A stretch of 64,000 nt of DNA. It comes from Symsagittifera roscoffensis (taxonomy: Eukaryota; Xenacoelomorpha; Acoela; Convolutidae). Shown here piece by piece: positions 56,466 to 64,000 of the stretch. How positions within the stretch are numbered: the first letter of the stretch is position 1; the number at the start of each line of letters is the position of its first letter. A program made the position numbers and the translations under genes. The notes beneath the pieces are model-generated. The model ran no database searches, had not been told where the DNA came from, and saw only the letters and a list, made by a program, of their open reading frames with translations. The stretch covers positions 2,532,537 through 2,596,536 of the forward strand of contig NC_087071.1 in NCBI RefSeq assembly GCF_963678635.1, read 5' to 3'.

Positions 56466-57660
56466 TCCTCCCCCCCCCCCCCCCCTTGAAGAAGGAAGAG
56501 CCGGAGCGAGCTTAACGGTCGGCCGAGTGACTTCACGAGTTGCGGTCTTAACAAGGGCGGATCGGGCGCAAAAGTCCTGTTCGTAGTTTAGCTTAACGTT
56601 TCGGGCGAGAGGGGAGTACCCACGCAGACTATCGGGCTCAATCACCATCACTAGATCGCCTGTTTTAAGAGCGAAGTCAGAATGAGTGTGACACTTGAAA
56701 CTAATTCAGTGAGGGAACATGTTCGTGAAGCCAACGAGACCAAATAGCGTTAGCATACCCGGGCGCTCGCACGTACCTTATCTTCTGGTTGAAGTGCTCC
56801 CCAGGTAAAAGCGAAGGAAAGCTTGTGGCATGATGTCCTGGCAAAAAGTGGTTTTGGGGTCAACGCTTCAAACTCACGTGAATCAGTACTAACGGGGGTG
56901 ATTGGCCTCGAATTCAAAGCCTGTTCGACTAAGCAGAGTGTTGTTCCTAACACCTCTTCGGTGATTCGCCTACTGCCTAGTAAACCGTACAGCATGCGCT
57001 TCACGCTTCAGACGAGGCGCTCCCAGGATCCGCCATGATGGGGTGCTCCTGGCGGGTTAAATTTCCAAGTAACACCTCTGTGTGCAAAATTGGTTGGAGC
57101 CACGCCTTTCCAGCTCTTGATGCAGGCAAATAATTCATTTTCTGCATCAACGAAGTTCGTGCCGCTATCCGATTAGATTGTGCTAGGTATACCACGACGC
57201 GCAATGAAACGTTCAATGCCCAAGACTTCTGTCAATGACACAAGAACTTCTGTCCAGAGATGGTACAATCTCAAGGTGCAAGCCCTGGTGGTGAGGCAAG
57301 TGAAAAAAAAATCCCCATCTTTTTTCAGTGCTTCTGCGAACCGGAACGTAAAAGGGTCCAAAGTAATCCACACCCGTATGGTTAAAGGGTGGTTGCTTAT
57401 ATCCGAGACGTTCGACAGGTAACTCGGACATAATTGGCTGGATGTAATTGCTTTCCGCTTACGGCATGTTACACCTTGACTTTCGATAGACCGAAGTAGT
57501 CGACACAACACAAGTATTGCATATTTCATTATTAAAACGGAGCGCATTTAATCTAAACCTTGATGAAAATGCTTATGATGGAGGCTGCGGGCCAACAAAC
57601 GAACTAGGTTATGCCGGGCGTCGAGTAATAGTGGGTGCTTAGTATCATACTTGACAACTG
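56427..57660 (-). pseudogene. BEL/Pao integrase and C-terminal domain, longest copy
   Basis: Zinc-finger remnant HHKHFHQG...GVTCR (57560-57475), NHTGVDYFGPF (about 57375; first catalytic Asp), a region with a small repeat of acttctgtc, RGIPSTI followed by TAA and SDSGTNF (about 57175; second Asp kept, Asn to Ser), PGAPHHGGSWERL (about 57050; Glu kept), CLVEQALNSRPITPVSTD (57004-56750), and EPDSLRGYSPLARNVKLN (56651-56427). It is split over at least four frames. Confidence 0.8.
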
Positions 57661-57905
57661 AACACGTGTTCGGTTTGTTTGATGGATGTGACATCGGTGA
57701 CGTAGGAAGGTGATATCTCCAAGCAATTATCAACATCGCAAGAACAACCCTTCAAACGAATTTCATTGATTACCTGTTCGTCAAAAGACCTGAGAATGCT
57801 CGGACCAATAACTCAGTTGCTATCCTTAAGTGCTTCCAAAGAAGTTCCCCGCGTTCCGGTATCAGCTGGATTATCGCCGCTAAGAACATGGTGCCAATCA
57901 TCAAT
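57661..57905 (-). pseudogene. BEL/Pao RNase H-integrase connection, longest copy
   Basis: Reads NPADTGTRG, the BEL/Pao connection signature, DNCLEISPSY and IKQTEHVFS, in the frame after a roughly 13-bp deletion near 57925 that removes codons found in blocks B1/B2. At about 57655 it jumps straight into VKYDTKHPLLLDARH. Relative to B1, about 290 bp of pol is missing. Confidence 0.75.
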
Positions 57906-59685
57906 ATTGGTTGACTCGAGGATTAGCGACGAATACAGGTATTTTTTCAGTGGATTTCAGCCACTGCAAAACTCTAGTACTATCTGTCCACATAGAGACA
58001 TGATTAATGCTGACAGTACGGGCTGTCTTTGAATCATTTTTCAGTCTTGTGTCGAGCAGAGCAGCTTGATGCTCTAGCTTCGGTATAGATAGCGCTTTAA
58101 TAGGTGCAACACGAGCTTTACCAAAGATAAAGGATGTTTGAGTTTTGTGCGAACTCGAGAGACGCGCACGCAAAAACCCAACCGCACACAAAGCCCAACC
58201 GCTATCAGCGAACATATGGAACTCAATTTGATCTACAGGCTCTGTGAAGTAACAACGGGGAATAGTCATTTGCCCTAAGAGAGGGAGACCAGAGTTCCAC
58301 TCGAGAAATTTATCTCTCATGTTTTTCGGCCATTCGTCGTCCCAACATTGACCACTGATTTTCCAAATATCTTTAAGTAAAAGACGGGCCCTAACTGTGT
58401 ATGGAGCTACTAACCCAACAGGGTCAAACACAGAAGAGACGAAACTCGAGAAGGTTCGTTGAGTTATTGCTTTATCGAGAGGACGATCCACGCCTCTGCT
58501 AACAACCAATGTGTCTTTCACATGGTCCCACTTAAGACCTAAGACGTGTGATGATTGTTCGACACCGTTACATATTTCCTTGATGGGTGAGGACGAGGTT
58601 TGGGATTCCTCGGGGTTCATTGCTGAAGTAGTTTCATGAGCATTACTGACAAATTTAGTCAAATTAAATCCTCCCAATTTTAGTAAGGAAACCAAATCGC
58701 GACTAATTTTAATTGCCTGGGTAACGTTCTCGAAATAATCCAAGTAATAGTTCAAGTAAATTTTTTCATTTACGACTGAGGCGGCCTCAAAGTATGTGGA
58801 CATAATATCAGTTGCTGTTTTTCGCAACGCGAAATTGGCGCTCGTAGGCGAATCCCGTGCGCCGAATATATGGCGAGTGTACTGATGAACTAACACATCG
58901 GAAGTGGTATCCTCCCGCCACAAAAAACGGAGCAAAATTTGATCGCGGACAAGGACGCCTACCTGGAGGAACATACCCTCTATATCCGCGGAGACGGCGT
59001 ACTTGTGTTGATGGTATCACAAAAGAACAAAAATTAAATTTTGGAGTAGGTCCGGTCCCACCAATAAGGACTTTTTTAAGGATGTGCCGTGAAACTTAGA
59101 AGCCTCATTAAGGACTCGGCACACCTTACCCGACTTATTCTGATTTTCGACGGGATGGTGCAGCTCAGGGTCTTTACTTAAGCTTCTCTCCAATGTTTTA
59201 AATTGGGCGAGTGACGAGTAATAGTTGTTTGGTAGACTGATATTACTATCAATCCAGAGCATAGGCACAATGTATCTCTCGCCATTGTGAACGGTTTCAG
59301 AATTTAGTTTTGATAAAGCATGTTTATCCGCGGCGGAACGGGCATCGACATGTTTGAAAGCACCATACGATTCCAACTCGTACCAGGATTTTATCTGGTC
59401 GGTCAAAGAAGAATCTTCAAAAACATACTTGAAACACGAAGAAGTAGAAACAATGGACGATGGCAACGGACCACTTATGACCCAACCTACCAGTAGGCGA
59501 ACGGAACACGGTGAGTTATTATCATCTGCCAAGATGAACTCAATGGGTCTAACGGCGTGGTAGTAGTCTTGTCCAATAACAACTTCAACGTCCTCATAAT
59601 TATTTTGAGTGGGCTTAACAGGTGCTAATTGTGGATATTTATTCTGCAACTCAGCAATATTGATTAATTCGGAACTTTTGTCCAA
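57901..59685 (-). pseudogene. BEL/Pao protease C-terminus, reverse transcriptase and RNase H
   Basis: One frame from 59685 to 57901 interrupted only by TGA at 59017-59019. Protease end: VVIGQDYYHAVRP and LLVGWVISGPLP, the A17 signature. RT: SADIEGMFLQVGV, HIFGARDSPTSANFAL (BEL/Pao-specific), then KIYLNYYLDYF, where the two catalytic aspartates of the YxDD motif are Asn and Tyr (codons 58747-58752). RNase H: HMFADSGWALCAV, SIPKLEHQAAL and MWTDSTRVLQWL, with acidic residues apparently retained. It ends KIPVFVAN and then runs out of frame. DNA synthesis activity must be lost. Confidence 0.9.
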
Positions 59686-59689
59686 AAAT

Positions 59690-60280
59690 TGTCTTTAACA
59701 TATGCACACAGAGGGCAGACAAAATCCTTATTATTAGGCTCGGAGGAGACGGTAAACTTGACCCTCTGAGTCTCAACAAAAGTAGTTGTATTGAAACCAC
59801 TAACTAACAAGTTAACGGGCTCCCCTACTAAGATACTAAGACAAGACGGTTAACGGTTGACGAAGACACCCAAGAAGGAGTTGATGCACTATCGCAAAAA
59901 ACCAGCGTCAGGAGACTGGTTACTTCCGAAGACACACCAAGTGTTGCAATCGGCAGCAACTCGTTAGAAGATTCAATGTCATGTACATCACTAACATCGG
60001 CGTGGGTGGAAGTGTTTGTGTTTTCTTTGGATTTACTTGTTCCAGCTTTATTCGAGACACATGAATTTTCCTTCCGAGCAAATCTTCTTTCGGCTCCGTT
60101 AATCAAGGCATTATGTGTGCTATCAGACTCTGGCTTCAAAAATTTTTTTAGCTCTAGAACATTGCCGGAAACTATGATTGCCATTGAGGCAAGCGAAGCA
60201 AAGTTTCTGTTCAGGTAAGTATTTTGCTCGCTGAGTAGCATTCTTTTCTCCGAAAACAGCACAGTTCCACAATGCATGAC
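59690..60280 (-). pseudogene. BEL/Pao zinc knuckle and protease N-terminal region
   Basis: From the 5' side: the CCHC knuckle, a frameshift within the following A/T run, KPESDSTHNALINGAERR, a Ser/Thr-rich linker, LLPIATLGV, and the protease active-site segment VFCDSASTPSWVSS (about 59900-59860). Its D-S-A stands where retropepsins have D-S/T-G. The frame breaks again at about 59830 before GEPVNLLVSGFNTTT and CPLCAYVKDN on the way to the next ORF. Confidence 0.75.
60159..60200 (-). other. CCHC zinc knuckle of BEL/Pao gag
   Basis: CFACLNGNHSFRQC fits C-x2-C-x4-H-x4-C exactly. It is preceded by RAKYLPEQKL, as usual in BEL/Pao. It lies in a different frame from the longer ORF over this interval, which is why ORF calling alone hides it. 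Confidence 0.9.
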
Positions 60281-60334
60281 TACCCTTAGATAAAACGCAC
60301 GGTGGAAATTTAGACTTATCCCGTGCTTTACTAG

Positions 60335-61304
60335 TTACCTTGGTGTTTGCTGCAAAAACTTCAATGGTTTTTGGCTTAACTGGTTCCTCGTTTTTTGCCT
60401 TAGAGTTAAGTACACGTAATCTTTCATGCCCCTCGGTTTTTTTTCGTTCAACGAGTTGTTAAAGTCTAAGAGTGTTGAGCGCTGCCAATTATGACTAACA
60501 GTATGCATTGACCAAGATTCCATGAGGTTAGGCGGAAGTTTACTAACAGCTTGGCTTAACAGGTTAACACTCTTTAAATCATCGTTGAATGACAATGGTT
60601 TGAAAACTGCCACGGGGCCAGATCTGGCAGAAAAGAAACTGATGACATTTTCCAAATTGCGCATCTTAAGTGGTGGAAAGATACTCAGGTTATCAAGACG
60701 CGCGACAGCAAAAGCGTGTGGTTGCCCAAAGTTCCGTTGCAAGGTGACCAGTGCATACACAACCATAACTAAATTCCGCAATTATGGTTTTTGCTTTAAT
60801 TGTGACAAGCGTTTTCAAGTATGTCAGTTTCGTATCATCTGGGTGAACAGCGGAGTCAACAGTGGACTTAAACTGACCAAACCATTCAACCCAGTTTAAC
60901 GGGTTGCCGTCAAACTGGGCTAACTTCCTCTCAGGAGGATGATCTTTGCGGCTATGCATTATGAATTCCGCCACTTCACGAGCGGATAGAGGTCGATCCG
61001 ATGAACAACCTTGGTTCGGATAAGCGGAAGACGGTGCGTAGTCTTCGTTGACTGGCTCATAACCAGTATTAGTATAAATGACAAAAAGCGGAACATGTTG
61101 GAGATGAACTGGCGGAGTATTAAAATACACAGTCTCACCACTAGTATACGGGGCGGCGGTGTTACACAATGGGACAACGAGTTTCACATTGAAAATTTTT
61201 TTTCCACCGTTACAACACTGAGCAGGGGTAACTATTGGAGTTGTAGCGGCCAATCGCCATAAGTTTGCATCACTTGTAGGGTAATCGTTGATATTTGGCG
61301 ACAC
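60335..61304 (-). pseudogene. BEL/Pao gag core (DUF1759-like)
   Basis: Two overlapping ORFs (61304-60693 and 60781-60335). The core reads KLAQFDGNPLNWVEWFGQFK (about 60920; the lp.F.GdplxWxxFxxxF pattern of DUF1759), HPDDTKLTYLKTLV, then YALVTLQRNFGQPHAFAVAR and LPPNLMESWSMHTVSHNW. A frame change at about 60770 joins them. The Pro-rich sequence upstream (PPVHLQHVPLF) is a variable linker. Confidence 0.85.
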
Positions 61305-61606
61305 AGTATGCGGTACAAGGAGAACATTATGTTGCGTATGGACTGGCGCTGAATGGTGGGTTTACTCCAGAAGATGAGAAGTCACCACCAGCAAATGCAG
61401 GTGTCAAAGAAACTAAACCAGCACCATGCTGTGCTGGTAAGATTGGGACAGGTAACGATTCCGATTGCCCGTTGCTAAAACCAACTTTTGTTATGTTTGA
61501 ACTCATGGTCTGTAAAGGAACAGCAGACGATTGTGCTAACGCGGGTGCACTAAAATGGAGGTATCTGTGAACTAAGAGAGTCTACCCAATCTTTAGCCGC
61601 CGTTTC
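61305..61606 (-). pseudogene. BEL/Pao gag linker with internal duplication
   Basis: The minus frame reads a Ser/Pro/Ala-rich linker (PVPILPAQHGAGLVSLTPAF). The motif ctgtgaact-a-agagtctacc occurs at about 61567 and again about 61862, about 295 bp apart, suggesting a small duplication inside gag. The plus-strand 91-codon ORF at 61295-61570 is the shadow of this region. Confidence 0.5.
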
Positions 61607-62725
61607 TCACATATTGTTAAGTGGGACTGAAACAGCAGGAGCAGAATCTTGCAATGACAAAAGGCTTGCACTACCCAATTGAGGCATAACCCGAAGTCCA
61701 ATACTATGGGTTCCAGCGTCACTCGATGCTGTCTGCCCATAAGTATGAGCGTTACTCGTGTTAATTGCATTAGCGAGGTTGGCGGAAATTGTCGGTTCTG
61801 ACGAAACTGGTACAGGAGTAAAGGCCAGCAAACCTGGCGCACTATCAACGTCAGGAGGTGCCTGTGAACTAACAGAGTCTACCCAATTATTAGTCGGATC
61901 GGTTGCTACATTTGAAATAGGTTGACTTACTCCTGTCGAGTTACTTTCCGCTACCTTCTCGCTAACCTCAGATAAATTATCCTCATGTTTGAACGCTTTC
62001 ATTTCCATCTGAATTAATTGTTTTTTATGACTTTTAGCCATATGCTCTAGCTCTAGCTGACATTGTTCGGATTTAAGACGGTTCTCTTGCTCTTTTAGTC
62101 TTAAAGATACCTGATACTGCCTCTGCAGTTACTCGTGGCTTCGTTTTACTTAAGCTAACTCATTCCATTTCTCACTTGATGACATAGTGACAACAGTCGA
62201 CGTATGACGAGGGGAAGCAGATTTATCAGACTTATGTGAGTCTTGTTTCCTACTCTCCTTAGACTTAATAGAGACTCTAGACCTGTTTTCAGATACTCGT
62301 GCTTCTGAATCTCTTGTTTTGAGCGAGCGTGATGACGTGTTAGACCTAGTTTGTTGTAAAGATCCCTTTCTCAATGTACTGTCGGGTGCTAAGAATGACG
62401 AAAGTTCAAGGCTCATCTTTTAACTCTGAGCTTCATGCATTACTCTATCGTTCTTTTCGGTTATTTTTCTAAGCCAAAGGTCTTGCTGAGCAATAATTTT
62501 TTCAGGGTTTTCCGTTTTTCCAGATAACCTCATTAATTGATCATTCACGTCAACAGGTTTTTCTAAAGCAACTCTACATTTGTGAACAGCAGTATCAGTT
62601 TTTGCGGTGCGACTATTATTCTCAATGTACTCAAGTAATTATGAGTGACCTTTGATTAGCTCATTTTCTAGAATCAGAAGGGTTTCGAATAACTTGCGTA
62701 ACTTGTTATGGAATCTCTCGTCCAT
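61607..62725 (-). pseudogene. BEL/Pao gag N-terminal part with predicted coiled coil
   Basis: A single frame starts at the ATG at 62725 (MDERFHNKLRKLFETLLILE) and runs to 61607. It is broken only by stops after KGHS, MHEAQS, WNELA and KRSHE, so it appears as several ORFs. The middle is Ser/Arg/Lys-rich (SRSLKTRDSEARVSENRSRV). The stretch LQRQYQVSLRLKEQENRLKS to HKKQLIQMEMKAF (about 62130-61985) has heptad-like leucines and charges typical of a coiled coil, likely for Gag assembly. Confidence 0.7.
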
Positions 62726-62954
62726 GTTTTTCACAAATGGACAATGTTTTACGAATGCTCACTAAATAGAAAATAATTTGAAAATTGAGATATTGTTTTG
62801 ATACGTAATCAAGTTTGCATTAATATATAAACGTTAGTTTACAAGATGGGGGAACTTGATGTCTCAAAGCTTCTGCCTGAAGCCTATTTTTATACCTTTT
62901 CGAGCTTTGAGTGTTAAGTGGTTGCACTTCTTACGTGTTTTAAGGATGTTAAGA
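62726..62954. other. Leader/intergenic DNA upstream of BEL gag
   Basis: About 230 bp between the gag start and the unknown ORF pair. I find no sequence matching the 3' LTR copies and no convincing primer-binding site. Confidence 0.4.
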
Positions 62955-63463
62955 TTAGCGCAATAACGCCTTAGAAGGAGGAGTCTTTAACTCAAGGGAA
63001 GGAGGCTGGTGAAGCTCTTTGTACTTCTGAATTAGGACCTGGTCCTTAGACTTACGCTTATAGATAAAGTCTTTGACGACGTTCAGAACGAGAATACCTG
63101 TGGAAACTAAACTTTCCTCTAAATCCTCGGTTTCGTTCTGTCTACAGTATACGATCGCACAAATGTTTGTCCTATACCTTAATAACAAACTGACAAGTTG
63201 CTCACTACTCATTTTGTCAGGTTATTATTGCTGCGGTGCCTACTTATTGAGTTATTAACGGCGTCGTGCCAAATTACAAGGTCGTTGCGGTGAGACAAGT
63301 AGTTATATAGGTAGTACTGAATTGTTTTCTGAGAGTCCCCAGCATTAAAGTTCAAACATAAACCTGTCTTTGTAAAGCAAGTATCTTTGTAACGCTTCTG
63401 GGACGAAGCGGGAAAAGTTCGGAGCGCGTGATCCAAGGAACTAGCTCCTAGAATGAATACCAT
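62955..63463 (-). pseudogene. Unknown ORF pair, probably one protein-coding sequence split by a frameshift
   Basis: ORF a (63463-63209, 84 codons) begins MVFILGASSLDHALRTF and ends SRHRSNNNLTK. ORF b (63212-62955, 85 codons) begins MSSEQLVSLLLRYRTNICAI and includes LVSTGILVLNVVKDFIYKRK. They overlap by ATGA, and one extra A in the aaaa run at 63212-63215 would join them. The beta-strand-like VFILGASSL at the start, WHDAVNNSI in the middle and GILVLNVV later vaguely recall an SGNH/GDSL hydrolase layout (nucleophile loop first, D-x-x-H late), but I cannot confirm it. It could be the C-terminal part of a longer gene or an accessory ORF of a retroelement. Confidence 0.45.
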
Positions 63464-64000
63464 ACACTCAAGAGTTCTATGCTTGGGCTAACTTACGCTT
63501 AAGTACCAATGCGGTTGGAAAATTAATTAGGCCCGTTTAACTCCAACAACACACACGGAGTAAACCTGAGGATGAAACAGTTCAACTTAACTCACTTAAT
63601 GCAACCGTATCTGACCGCCTTAAATTACTGTGACGCAATGAAGTCAATAATCGGACGGGCAGAAGCAGATTTGATTCTTTTGGAGTAAATGGGCTTTCAG
63701 TTTCACCAAAGATGGGTGGGGGGGGGGGGGGGGGTCAGGCAAATTGGTTAAGATCCAACAACACACGCGGAAAAAACTTGAGGATGAAAATTTCGGAAAA
63801 TTTTGATCAGCGGGTTAGAGTTATAAACCAATTCAAAAACTAGTCCAGTACCTTTTGTCTTTGATCCGATTTTACGGATGAAAATTTTGTTCACATATAT
63901 CCAAAAAATTTTGGTATCGAAAAAAAATTCAGTTTGGTATCGAAAAAAAATCAGTCAATCAGTTTGTCTATGTACCGATTGTAAGATTTTTCAGTTCAAC
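63464..64000. other. Intergenic DNA with short direct repeats
   Basis: No gene seen. Tccaacaacacac-cgg followed by gaggatgaaa occurs at 63542 and 63754. Tttggtatcgaaaaaaaa occurs twice in tandem at about 63910-63950. Confidence 0.5.
63718..63734 (+). repeat. Poly-G tract (17 G)
   Basis: Seventeen consecutive G on the plus strand, preceded by gatgggt. It resembles the expanded polypurine tract at 56470-56485 in composition but has no adjacent LTR-like end. Confidence 0.9.

Larger units (their letters stand above)
56466..62725 (-). mobile_element. BEL/Pao retrotransposon internal region, longest copy (defective)
   Basis: Read on the minus strand from 62725: gag (N-terminal part, coiled coil, Ser/Pro-rich linker, DUF1759-type core), CCHC knuckle, A17-type aspartic protease, RT, RNase H, connection, zinc finger, integrase, C-terminal domain, polypurine tract. 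This order and the protease/RT signatures are specific to BEL/Pao. At least nine stops or frameshifts, a deletion of about 290 bp and a changed RT active site make it non-autonomous. The 5' LTR is not identified. Confidence 0.9.

Noticed and set aside
62726-64000. 5' LTR of the longest BEL element
   Set aside because: I looked for the LTR edge, TATA and tRNA-like segments of the 3' copies upstream of gag and found none. It may lie beyond the window or be lost.

Overview
The window is AT-rich eukaryotic DNA, apparently from an invertebrate animal. One intron-containing gene has a signal peptide, a cysteine-rich leucine-rich-repeat-like ectodomain and one transmembrane helix. The rest is dominated by BEL/Pao and Ty3/gypsy LTR-retrotransposon debris, and BEL/Pao elements are restricted to animals. 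An arthropod is my best guess, at low confidence. I saw no intact rRNA or tRNA genes, no CRISPR array and no bacterial gene organisation. All alignments and identities here were made by eye.

Layout. 1-10.3 kb: the only credible host gene (4085-6584, + strand), flanked by diverged pairwise duplications of noncoding DNA (1.27/3.23 kb, 6.78/7.49 kb, 8.56/9.52 kb). 10.3-27.5 kb: decayed plus-strand Ty3/gypsy gag-protease fragments, amplified in tandem and interleaved with six copies of an unrelated noncoding module of about 0.69 kb (module M). One stretch is replaced by a less AT-rich island (22.3-24.5 kb). 27.5-34.2 kb: the most complete Ty3/gypsy copy, in the order gag, protease, RT, RNase H, integrase, C-terminal tail. 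34.2-46.6 kb: further copies of the Ty3 3' half alternate with antisense blocks of BEL/Pao pol, so the two dead elements were co-amplified as a composite repeat. 46.6-56.5 kb: a smaller composite unit of about 2.5 kb (Ty3 tail + BEL LTR + BEL integrase 3' half) is tandemly repeated, and one repeat is broken by a 79-bp-period satellite. 56.5-62.7 kb: the longest BEL/Pao element, minus strand, with gag, CCHC knuckle, A17-type protease, RT, RNase H and integrase, carrying stops, frameshifts, a deletion and a destroyed RT active site. 62.9-63.5 kb: a minus-strand ORF pair that looks like one ORF split by a single-base frameshift.

None of the retroelement copies looks autonomous. RT catalytic aspartates are replaced in the BEL element and in all three Ty3 copies. 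The Ty3 integrases share an Asp-to-Val change at the second catalytic position. Three BEL integrase blocks share a nonsense codon at one tryptophan. Shared lesions show that much of the array spread by segmental duplication of already dead copies.

The most unusual observation is a tRNA-Leu/Ser-like sequence with near-consensus A box, B box and anticodon-stem pairing inside all seven BEL LTR copies. It begins about where transcription driven by the LTR TATA box should start. The element's RNA would therefore begin with a tRNA-like structure.
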